From: Alphaproteobacteria bacterium
GTDB taxonomy: Bacteria; Pseudomonadota; Alphaproteobacteria; Rs-D84
Direction of reading: 5' to 3'
NCBI GenBank assembly: GCA_017425725.1
Contig: JAFOXU010000204.1
Coordinates: forward strand, 1-5,339
Length of the DNA stretch: 5,339 nucleotides
Shown here piece by piece: positions 1 through 5,283 of this stretch; the first letter of the stretch is position 1, and each line of letters opens with the position of its first letter. The position numbers and the translations under genes were made by a program. Below the pieces are notes generated by a model, which had not been told where the DNA came from, ran no database searches, and was given only the letters and a program-made list of their open reading frames with translations.

Positions 1-649
1 CGTCTGCGCGCATTGATCCTTCTTCCATATTTGCGCGGGATACACCCAGTGCGCGTGCAATTTCACGAATTTCACGCAGGTAACGTTCGGCTTCGTCCGG
101 GGATGAAATATATGAATTGTTTTCTGGGTTTTTTGTGTCCAAGAATGTGACGATTTCTAATAAGGCAACACCTGTGCGGTTATAGTCTGCAAAGGATTTA
201 GTTGGGTGTACGTCGTGTTTTAATTTTCCTGCGTCCTGTTCCAGGTGGGCGCGTTCGATTAAAATCTTTTTAGGGTTGCCGTCGTCACCCATGATTTCAA
301 CCCAGCCACGACCGACAACCGGTGGTTCGTCTGCGGGTTGTGAAATCTGATAGCCCTGGGGCAGGTCAGGATAGAAATATTGTTTGCGGGCAAAACGGCT
401 GTGGCGGGAAATTTCTGCGTTTATTCCCAAACCAAACTTAATCGCCTGGTCAACACAATATTTGTTTAATACCGGCAACATACCCGGCATTGCAACGTCA
501 ACCATTGACACCTGGGTGTTGGGGGCGACTGTCGGATTATAGTCGGCAGATGCGCCACTGAATAATTTCGATTCAGACAGTACTTCGATATGGGTTTCCA
601 GTCCAATTACTAATTCCCAATCACACGTTTTGCCTTTTATTGTAAACAT
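1..649 (-). CDS. gatB: Asp/Glu-tRNA amidotransferase subunit B (GatB), N-terminal 216 codons, cut by the left edge
   Basis: GatB binds misacylated Glu-tRNA(Gln) or Asp-tRNA(Asn) in the cytoplasm and activates the side-chain carboxylate with ATP, so that ammonia from GatA can amidate it. The visible part is the N-terminal kinase-like (cradle) domain. Family landmarks in order are VIGLETHIEV (14-23), RKQYFYPDLPQGYQISQ (88-104), HLEQDAGK (135-142), DYNRTGVALLEIV (155-167) and MEEGSMRAD (208-216). The C-terminal half with the tRNA-binding tail lies outside the window. The ATG at 649 is the natural start. AAGGG lies about 11 nt upstream, a rather long spacing, in a very A-rich leader. Compared with remembered homologues, residues 168-182 carry about nine extra residues and FLD where (E/K)PD is usual. 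The gene lies downstream of gatA in the same direction, but a tRNA gene on the other strand separates them. I see no convincing promoter of its own. Identity is very secure. Confidence 0.97.
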   Translation of the reverse strand, partial: MFTIKGKTCDWELVIGLETHIEVLSESKLFSGASADYNPTVAPNTQVSMVDVAMPGMLPVLNKYCVDQAIKFGLGINAEISRHSRFARKQYFYPDLPQGYQISQPADEPPVVGRGWVEIMGDDGNPKKILIERAHLEQDAGKLKHDVHPTKSFADYNRTGVALLEIVTFLDTKNPENNSYISSPDEAERYLREIREIARALGVSRANMEEGSMRAD

Positions 650-663
650 TTTTTCTTTTTCCC

Positions 664-692
664 TTGCTTTTTTATTTTTTGTATCTTATTAT
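664..692 (+). promoter_or_regulatory. Probable sigma70-type promoter of the tRNA-Phe gene
   Basis: TTGCTT (664-669) and TATTAT (687-692) are separated by exactly 17 bp. The -10 box matches the consensus at 5 of 6 positions and the -35 at 3 of 6. A start about 7 nt downstream (near 699) would give a 5' leader of only a few bases before the tRNA. The stretch after the -10 box, TGTCCCGCG, is G/C-rich, as is common for growth-rate-controlled stable-RNA promoters. This is read from sequence only. The surrounding region is AT-rich, so chance matches are possible. Confidence 0.55.
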
Positions 693-704
693 TTGTCCCG
701 CGTT

Positions 705-780
705 GGCTAGGTAGCTCAGTTGGTAGAGCAAGGGACTGAAAATCCCTGTGTCGGCGGTTCGATTCCGTCCCTAGCCACCA
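705..780 (+). tRNA. tRNA-Phe, anticodon GAA
   Basis: The 76-nt cloverleaf folds completely. The acceptor stem GGCTAGG/CCTAGCC has seven Watson-Crick pairs. The D arm is GCTC-AGTTGGTA-GAGC. The anticodon stem is AGGGA/TCCCT with loop CTGAAAA, which places GAA at 738-740 (positions 34-36). The variable loop is GTGTC. The T arm is GGCGG-TTCGATT-CCGTC with one G-T wobble, followed by A73 and an encoded CCA (778-780). GAA reads both Phe codons UUU and UUC. The gene lies between gatA and gatB but on the opposite strand, so any read-through from gatA into gatB would be antisense to it. It has its own upstream promoter candidate and a downstream terminator. No intron or odd base is seen. Confidence 0.98.
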
Positions 781-836
781 TCATCTCCTTTCTTTCGGCC
801 GTTGCGGTCGATTTTTTTATTTCCAAAGAGATGATG
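779..836. repeat. Inverted repeat enclosing the tRNA-Phe terminator
   Basis: CATCATCTC (779-787) is the exact reverse complement of GAGATGATG (828-836). With C788 bulged, TTT (789-791) also pairs with AAA (825-827), giving 12 pairs in all. The arms enclose the 795-818 terminator hairpin. The left arm begins in the encoded CCA end of the tRNA (bases 779-780). On the minus strand, the same structure would form in the 3' untranslated part of a gatA transcript, just after the gatA stop at 851. No T-run follows it in that direction, so it is not a standard intrinsic terminator for gatA. The pairing is seen in the sequence; any role is open. Confidence 0.5.
795..818 (+). terminator. Rho-independent terminator of tRNA-Phe
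   Basis: A 7-bp stem (795-801 with 805-811, one G-T wobble) closes a TTG loop and is followed directly by seven T residues (812-818). It starts 15 nt after the tRNA CCA end. The stem is followed by T-runs only in the plus direction, so it serves the tRNA and not gatA, which converges from the right. Confidence 0.85.
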
Positions 837-850
837 TGTTTGTTCATATA

Positions 851-2317
851 TTATTTCCCCATAATTGTTGTTGGGCGGTTATCAATGCTTGCAGATGATT
901 CAATATGTTTTGCCAATTGCAGAACACGCATATCGTCAAAACGACGACCAACAACCTGCATCCCCAATGGCAGACCGTTTTGTGCCAATCCACATGGAAC
1001 ACTGCATGCAGGTATGCCAGCCAGATTCATTGCAACCGTAAATAAATCCAATGCATAGAATTCCAATGGTGACAGCGACGTGTCTAATGACATTGCAGTA
1101 CCAGCGCTGGATGGACATACAATTAAATCACATTGTTCAAATGCAGAATTAAAACTGTCCGCAATCATACGACGAACACGGGCAGCCTGCATGAAATATA
1201 CGTCATACGATTCGCTGGATAGAACCGCTGTACCGATAATCATACGACGTTGTACTTCGTCACCAAAACCGGCTGCACGTGTCTTTTTATATGTATCAAT
1301 CAGGTCTGTGCCTTCGACACGCAGCCCATAACGCATACCGTCATAACGTGCCAGGTTTGATGATGCCTCGGCAGGGGCGATGATATAATATGCCGCCAAC
1401 GCATCCAGGATATTTGGAATTGATACTTCGACAATTTCTGCGCCCATGGATTTCAAGTCAGAAATACGTTTTTCAAATAATGATTTCATGTCTGGTGAAA
1501 TTTCAACGTTTGCGAATTCTTTGATAACGCCAACACGTAATTTTTTGCCATTCCCCAAAATTGGTTCCAGTGGACCGTTACATGTGAATCCGTTTGGTGC
1601 GCTGGTTGAATCTTTTGGGTCGTGACCTGCCATGCAAGATAACATTAAAGCAGCATCGTCAACTGTGCGTGTGATTGGACCAGGGGTGTCCAAAGAAGAT
1701 GCAAATGCAACGCACCCCCAACGAGAACACAGGCCGTATGTAGGCTTCATACCAACCATGCCAGTAATTGCCGCAGGGAAACGGATTGAGCCGCCTGTAT
1801 CAGTGCCGGTTGCGCATAATGCCAAGCCGCCTGCGACCGCAGATGTAGAACCGCCAGATGAACCACCCGCAGTTAAATGTTTTTCAAGTTGCCATGGATT
1901 AACAGGTGCGCCAAAGTAACTGGTCTTGCTGAAAGTGCCCATTGCAAATTCGTCCAGGTTTGCCTTGCCCAGTAATACTGTTCCTGCGTTGATTAAATTT
2001 TGTGAAACTGTTGATTCGTATTCTGGTACAAAATTTTCAAGCATACGTGATGCAGCGGTTGTGCGAATTCCACGTGTTGCGAATAAATCTTTCATTGCCA
2101 TTGGAATTCCGTCCAATGGTAATGCATTGCCAGATGCACGACGTGCATCAGATGCAGCAGCATCAGCCATCGCACGTTCTGGGGTCACAGTGATATAGCA
2201 ATTTAATTCTGTGCCATATTTTTCAATGCGTTCCAGATAACTTTTTGTCAGTTCAACAGATGTGATTTCACCACTGTTTAATTTTTCTAATGCTTCAAGT
2301 AATGTTAGGTTTATCAT
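851..2317 (-). CDS. gatA: Asp/Glu-tRNA amidotransferase subunit A (GatA), amidase
   Basis: GatA hydrolyses glutamine to glutamate and ammonia; the ammonia is channelled to GatB to amidate misacylated tRNA. The 488-residue product has the usual full family length. It is an amidase-signature enzyme with the Ser-cisSer-Lys triad visible: Lys76 in GIPMAMKDLF, cis-Ser153 in GGSSGGS (151-157) and nucleophile Ser177 in DTGGSIR (173-179). The 24-residue gap between the two serines fits the family. AFASSLDTPGPITRTV (204-219) and YGLRVEG (about 340) are further GatA landmarks, and the C-terminal LGMQVVGRRF is intact. The ATG at 2317 overlaps the TGA of the upstream 139-residue gene (ATGA), and GGGAAAGG lies 3-7 nt upstream, so the start is firm and coupled re-initiation is likely. 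The gene converges on tRNA-Phe 70 bp away. No intrinsic terminator is evident after it. Confidence 0.98.
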   Translation of the reverse strand: MINLTLLEALEKLNSGEITSVELTKSYLERIEKYGTELNCYITVTPERAMADAAASDARRASGNALPLDGIPMAMKDLFATRGIRTTAASRMLENFVPEYESTVSQNLINAGTVLLGKANLDEFAMGTFSKTSYFGAPVNPWQLEKHLTAGGSSGGSTSAVAGGLALCATGTDTGGSIRFPAAITGMVGMKPTYGLCSRWGCVAFASSLDTPGPITRTVDDAALMLSCMAGHDPKDSTSAPNGFTCNGPLEPILGNGKKLRVGVIKEFANVEISPDMKSLFEKRISDLKSMGAEIVEVSIPNILDALAAYYIIAPAEASSNLARYDGMRYGLRVEGTDLIDTYKKTRAAGFGDEVQRRMIIGTAVLSSESYDVYFMQAARVRRMIADSFNSAFEQCDLIVCPSSAGTAMSLDTSLSPLEFYALDLFTVAMNLAGIPACSVPCGLAQNGLPLGMQVVGRRFDDMRVLQLAKHIESSASIDNRPTTIMGK

Positions 2318-2733
2318 TTGCCTTTCCCATAAAGTTTTGGATACAACAATGCACCCAGTGTGTTTTTAATAAATTTGTCTTGGCATTTCCCTTTGCGCAG
2401 GTTACGTGCACAGCATTTTACTTTTGTGACGTCTGAATCCTTGCATTTTTCGCATTGTGGCATTGCATCTGGATAGAACATGCCGTCAATATTTAGTGCT
2501 GTATATCGTGAGTTCTTTTCTGGTTTATTGCCAAACTGTGCCCAGTCGCTGAAATGCATGTTTGCAGATTGAACACATGCTGTTTCTGATGGATGATGTG
2601 CGGATAGGGCATCCATTAACTTATATGCTTCTTCCCGTGTTATTTTCCCCATCAAGAAAACATTTTGTGGATATTCTTCGTACATTTCATGTGCGATGAA
2701 ATATACAGGTATTTTTGTTGCTTGTTTGGACAT
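2314..2733 (-). CDS. Unrecognised 139-residue protein with a cysteine cluster, coupled between gatC and gatA
   Basis: I do not recognise this family. The protein looks soluble, with no signal peptide or membrane segment. The first half (1-90) is mixed, including a likely helix at 33-44 (REEAYKLMDALS). The second half is lysine-rich and holds CEKC (94-97), CC (107-108) and C117, a CxxC-x9-CC-x8-C pattern that could bind zinc or an Fe-S cluster. The tail (118-139) is basic and may contact RNA. The gene lies 3 bp after gatC and overlaps gatA by 4 bp. GGAAGGGG lies about 10 nt before its ATG, inside the end of gatC. Placement and ribosome-site quality argue that it is a real gene made in proportion to GatC and GatA. 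A role linked to the amidotransferase or tRNA is inference from context only. A strain-restricted passenger gene is the alternative. Confidence 0.88.
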   Translation of the reverse strand: MSKQATKIPVYFIAHEMYEEYPQNVFLMGKITREEAYKLMDALSAHHPSETACVQSANMHFSDWAQFGNKPEKNSRYTALNIDGMFYPDAMPQCEKCKDSDVTKVKCCARNLRKGKCQDKFIKNTLGALLYPKLYGKGK

Positions 2734-2736
2734 GTG

Positions 2737-3033
2737 TTATTCCCCTTCCATAACTTTTGGTACTGCGAAATAGCCACGTGATGTGCCAGCATTATCAGGG
2801 GTGTTTGCCATAACCAAGTCACGAATGTTGCCGTCTGTTACAACGTCTTCACGCATTGGTGATTTGTGTTCAGACGGACTTAACATTGGGGTGACACCAG
2901 CGGTGTCGATTTTTTGTAATTTGTCCAGCCATTCAACAACAGAATCTATGTTCATATTGGCCAGTTTTTCATCAGATATTTCAATTTTGATTAAATCTGC
3001 GAATTTTTGTAATTGTTGCTTGCTAAATGCCAT
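2737..3033 (-). CDS. gatC: Asp/Glu-tRNA amidotransferase subunit C (GatC)
   Basis: GatC is the small subunit that wraps GatA and GatB together and stabilises the GatCAB complex; it has no catalytic site. The 98-residue product matches family length and landmarks: an N-terminal helical region with FADLIKIEIS (11-20), then WLDKLQKIDTAGVTPM (35-50), PMREDVVTDG (59-68), LVMANTPD (73-80) and the closing GYFAVPKVME (87-96). A TTG two codons upstream (3039) could extend the frame, but AGGA (3043-3040) sits exactly 6 nt before the ATG at 3033 and directly abuts that TTG, so ATG is chosen. It is the first gene of the gatC-unknown-gatA operon, with a strong promoter candidate at 3090-3063, and it diverges from ruvX. 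Confidence 0.96.
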   Translation of the reverse strand: MAFSKQQLQKFADLIKIEISDEKLANMNIDSVVEWLDKLQKIDTAGVTPMLSPSEHKSPMREDVVTDGNIRDLVMANTPDNAGTSRGYFAVPKVMEGE

Positions 3034-3048
3034 TTTCAATCCTATATT
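3020..3048 (+). promoter_or_regulatory. Probable ruvX promoter, inside the 5' end of gatC
   Basis: TTGCTA (3020-3025) and TATATT (3043-3048) are spaced 17 bp; the -10 box matches consensus at 5 of 6 positions and the -35 at 4 of 6. A start near 3055 would leave a leader of about 16 nt containing the AAAGGA ribosome site. The -35 box lies in the first codons of gatC on the other strand, and the -10 box touches the gatC ribosome site. Sequence-based prediction only. Confidence 0.5.
3040..3043 (-). promoter_or_regulatory. Ribosome binding site that decides the gatC start
   Basis: AGGA on the minus strand is followed by TTGAAA and then ATG (3033). The 6-nt spacing fits ATG initiation. The in-frame TTG at 3039 would have no spacing at all, so the 100-residue version of GatC is unlikely. 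Confidence 0.7.
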
Positions 3049-3062
3049 TATAAAGTAAAGGA

Positions 3063-3090
3063 ATTATACAATGATTTTGCCAGATTTCAA
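3063..3090 (-). promoter_or_regulatory. Probable promoter of the gatC operon, inside the 5' end of ruvX
   Basis: Reading the minus strand, TTGAAA (3090-3085, 5 of 6 matches to the -35 consensus) is followed after 16 bp by a perfect TATAAT (3068-3063). Transcription would begin near 3056 and give a leader of about 22 nt before the gatC ATG, with the AGGA site well placed. The -35 box lies within the first codons of ruvX, and the -10 box lies between the ruvX ribosome site and its start codon. This is the best promoter match in the window. Confidence 0.65.
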
Positions 3091-3520
3091 GGCTTTTCCA
3101 CGCACAGGGCGTATTTTAGGGGTTGATTGGGGTTTGTCCAGAATTGGACTTGCTGTGTCTGATGGTACGGGTGATTTTGTTTTTACCAGACCTGTGATTC
3201 AGATGTCACGTGGTGCAACCAATCATGCGGATGTTGTTGCGCAAATTGCCGGGGATGAATGCGTTGTCGGAATTGTTGTCGGATTGCCAATCAGAAATGA
3301 TGGCAGTGAATCAGATACGACAAAAATGGTGCGTGATTTTGTAGATGAATTATCTGATAAAACAGATTTACCAATTTGCTTTGTAGAGGAAAATTTAACA
3401 TCTGTATCTGCCCAGGAATCTATGGGGCGTGTTCGTGTGCGTGATATTAAGCAAAGGTTGGATTCAGAATCTGCACGTGTGATATTAGAAAATGCAATCG
3501 CAATAATAAAACGGGCTTAA
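3071..3520 (+). CDS. ruvX: RuvX/YqgF-family putative Holliday junction resolvase or pre-16S rRNA nuclease
   Basis: This RNase H-like fold nuclease family is annotated as a Holliday junction resolvase; in E. coli YqgF is tied to 5' maturation of pre-16S rRNA. The 149-residue product fits the family length. The three expected acidic positions are present: Asp19 in GVDWGLSRIGLAVSDG (17-32), Glu107 in VEENLTSVSA (105-114, where DERLT is usual) and Asp131 in LDSESARVILE (130-140). VVGLPIRNDGSES (69-81) is the other hallmark. The ATG at 3071 has AAAGGA 8 nt upstream. The Arg of the usual DERLT motif is Asn108 here, which I do not expect to abolish activity. It diverges from gatC across 37 bp and converges on the PerM-like gene, sharing a terminator with it; its stop codon forms the terminator loop. 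Identity is secure; the in vivo substrate is not shown by sequence. Confidence 0.95.
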   Translation: MILPDFKAFPRTGRILGVDWGLSRIGLAVSDGTGDFVFTRPVIQMSRGATNHADVVAQIAGDECVVGIVVGLPIRNDGSESDTTKMVRDFVDELSDKTDLPICFVEENLTSVSAQESMGRVRVRDIKQRLDSESARVILENAIAIIKRA

Positions 3521-3531
3521 AGCCCGTTTTT
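3508..3531. terminator. Bidirectional intrinsic terminator shared by ruvX and the PerM-like gene
   Basis: ACGGGCT (3511-3517) pairs perfectly with AGCCCGT (3521-3527) around a TAA loop (3518-3520), and that loop is the ruvX stop codon. An AAAA run precedes the stem and a five-T run follows it, so a U-tract follows the hairpin in either direction (on the minus strand TTTT then ATTATTG). The stop codon of the convergent transporter gene (3532-3530) lies at the edge of the T-run, so the two coding regions are only 9 bp apart. Confidence 0.85.
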
Positions 3532-4573
3532 AATCTTCGTTTTTGTCTGGGATGTTGCCGTCTGCAGACAATAATACAGCGACCCAACGTGTTGAATCAA
3601 ACTGGGCGCATATGATATAAATTGCAACCAGCATTGGTACACTGAAAAACATTCCTGCAATTCCCCATATCATGCCCCAGAATACCAAGTTTATTAATAT
3701 TGCCAGTGTTGATATGTTTAATGTTTTTCCTGTTAGTTTTGGTTCCAATAAATTGCCAAATATGATTTGTAATGCAATCAATCCAACCGCTGTTAATATT
3801 GGCTGTTGCAATGTTGGTGCCATAACCAATGAATACAATATTGGCAGTGTGCATGCAATAATTGCACCGATTGTTGGAATGTAACTTGTTACAAACACTA
3901 TAAATGCCCATACGCCTGCAAATTCGACGCCAATTAGTTGTAGCCATATAAAAGATAAAATACCTGTTATTGCAGAAATAGTTGTTTTAACGAACAGATA
4001 TTTTTTCATGTTATAATCAATGCTATCCAAGATATAGCGTGACTTTTTATACTGACGTTTGTTAGGGAATAATGATGAAAATTTTTGATTAAATGTACTT
4101 TGTTCAATGAACATGAATATCATATATACAAATACCATTCCCATAGATGTTGCAGCAGATGCAATTGATGCGCCAATATTTGCAGCAATTTTTGTTATAT
4201 TTGGTATCATGTTTGCATCAAATTTTAGACCAACAGAATTTGATAAAAATTCACCAAATTGTGTTAATTTGTCTTGCAGGGCAGGCAGTATTGATACCAA
4301 TTCTGAAAACATGGGTCTGATTTGTGTCGCAAATATGTAGATAACCAGACAAATTGTTGCAATGCTGGCAATAAAAGACGTCCAATTAAAAATATGCCAA
4401 TATACTTTCTCTGATTTTTTTGATGGATTTTTAAATGGTAAAACCTTGCGATAATAATCAGAAATAGCATTTGTTAAGTACCATAAAAATGCAGCAATTA
4501 ATAATGGTATTAATATTGTGCGGCCCAACCATAAAAATAGTATAAGGCCTGCAAATACAATAATTCCGTTCAT
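3530..4573 (-). CDS. AI-2E/PerM (UPF0118) family inner-membrane transporter
   Basis: Members of this family are multi-pass inner-membrane proteins; some export autoinducer-2 (TqsA) and others move Na+/Li+ against protons or remain unassigned. The substrate here cannot be read from sequence. The 347-residue product has about eight hydrophobic segments, near 4-15, 19-37, 62-83, 141-157, 193-214, 219-250, 259-275 and 286-321. A larger non-membrane stretch at 84-140 follows the third segment, as is typical. Family signatures are YIPTIGAIIA (231-240), GNLLEPKLTG (273-282) and FWGMIWGIAGMFFSVPM (298-314). The tail is short and acidic (DKNED). The ATG at 4573 has AAGGG about 10 nt upstream, inside the end of the preceding gene, and follows that gene's TAA by 2 bp. 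It is therefore probably the second gene of a two-gene or longer operon, ending at the terminator shared with ruvX. Confidence 0.93.
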   Translation of the reverse strand: MNGIIVFAGLILFLWLGRTILIPLLIAAFLWYLTNAISDYYRKVLPFKNPSKKSEKVYWHIFNWTSFIASIATICLVIYIFATQIRPMFSELVSILPALQDKLTQFGEFLSNSVGLKFDANMIPNITKIAANIGASIASAATSMGMVFVYMIFMFIEQSTFNQKFSSLFPNKRQYKKSRYILDSIDYNMKKYLFVKTTISAITGILSFIWLQLIGVEFAGVWAFIVFVTSYIPTIGAIIACTLPILYSLVMAPTLQQPILTAVGLIALQIIFGNLLEPKLTGKTLNISTLAILINLVFWGMIWGIAGMFFSVPMLVAIYIICAQFDSTRWVAVLLSADGNIPDKNED

Positions 4574-4575
4574 GT

Positions 4576-5283
4576 TTATTGCCCTTGGGTTGAGATGACG
4601 CTTGTGTCTGAAATACTAATGCTAATATTTGGTGCGGGTGCAAATACATAAAAACAACTGATTGCGATAATCATTGCAAAGTTGACGATAATTGCAAACG
4701 TTGAATATGTTTTTGGCATTTGTTTTTCGAACTTTTTTGTGCCAGTGCTTTTTACCCACAGTCCGAATATTAACGCCATTGAAAATGTTAATAACATTGG
4801 TGCCATGCCAACAAAGAAACTGGATAACAATATCGTAAATACGAACATGGCTATTGTGTTTATATTGCTTGCCAATGCCCAGTTAGTAATCTTAGAGTAT
4901 ATGTTTGATTTGATTTCTTGTGAAGGTTTTTTTGGTGTTTTTGTTTTCAATAAATATCCAGGTGTCCACAGCATGCCAAAACCAAATGGCCAACTTAATA
5001 ATATTTTCCATGCAGGTATATTAAATTGCTGTATACGGCAGATTTTAACGTAAAAATTGATGATAGATGTGCACATTAAAAATAAAAGATACAGTGCAAT
5101 GCATGTTACGACACATAAAAATGCAGTTGGGTTTGTTGTTGAAAGTATTAGTAGTGAATGCTGATAGTGTGTAAGTAAAAATGTTGATGCTGCAAACATA
5201 CAGAATAACAAGATTGTTCGTGCGTTATGTATTGCGATAAATGATGGTTGATCCATTTTGATTCTTGGTAGTTTTCGTACCAT
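4576..5283 (-). CDS. Unrecognised multi-pass membrane protein, start uncertain
   Basis: I do not recognise this protein. The 235-residue reading has hydrophobic segments near 22-38, 53-79, 142-158, 159-177 and 194-215. An aromatic, semi-hydrophobic stretch with SWPFGFGMLWTPGYLL (97-112) may be a re-entrant or interfacial segment. A basic loop follows (113-125, KTKTPKKPSQEIK), and the C-terminal tail is Ser/Thr/Ile-rich with no charged cluster. No transporter or enzyme motif is visible. It precedes the PerM-like gene by 2 bp, so the two are probably co-transcribed, and a helper or partner role is possible but only inferred. The start is open: neither the ATG at 5283 nor the one at 5256 has a good ribosome site (only a weak AAGA before 5256), and the frame stays open to the right edge without another ATG, GTG or TTG, so the gene may begin outside the window. 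Base composition is AT-rich (15 G/C in 60 bases at 5041-5100). Confidence 0.8.
   Translation of the reverse strand: MVRKLPRIKMDQPSFIAIHNARTILLFCMFAASTFLLTHYQHSLLILSTTNPTAFLCVVTCIALYLLFLMCTSIINFYVKICRIQQFNIPAWKILLSWPFGFGMLWTPGYLLKTKTPKKPSQEIKSNIYSKITNWALASNINTIAMFVFTILLSSFFVGMAPMLLTFSMALIFGLWVKSTGTKKFEKQMPKTYSTFAIIVNFAMIIAISCFYVFAPAPNISISISDTSVISTQGQ

Noticed and set aside
720..1058. Plus-strand open frame of 112 codons
   Set aside because: It begins inside the tRNA-Phe gene, runs through its terminator and continues antisense to gatA; no ribosome site and no protein-like family features.
936..1118. 60-codon minus-strand frame overlapping the end of gatA
   Set aside because: Out-of-frame shadow of gatA with no supporting start signal.
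1080..2198. Several plus-strand open frames opposite gatA
   Set aside because: All are antisense to a full-length, well-conserved gatA and lack ribosome sites; they reflect its codon pattern.
3034..3039. GatC starting at TTG (3039), 100 residues
   Set aside because: The AGGA ribosome site abuts the TTG but is 6 nt from the ATG at 3033, which also gives a normal GatC N-terminus.
3044..3050. A second -10-like TATAAA for gatC close to its start
   Set aside because: Initiation from it would place the transcript start inside the ribosome site; the perfect TATAAT at 3068-3063 fits much better.
3597..4649. Additional frames on both strands within the PerM-like gene
   Set aside because: Shadows of the transporter gene: low-complexity Asn/Ile/Met-rich readings without ribosome sites or family motifs.
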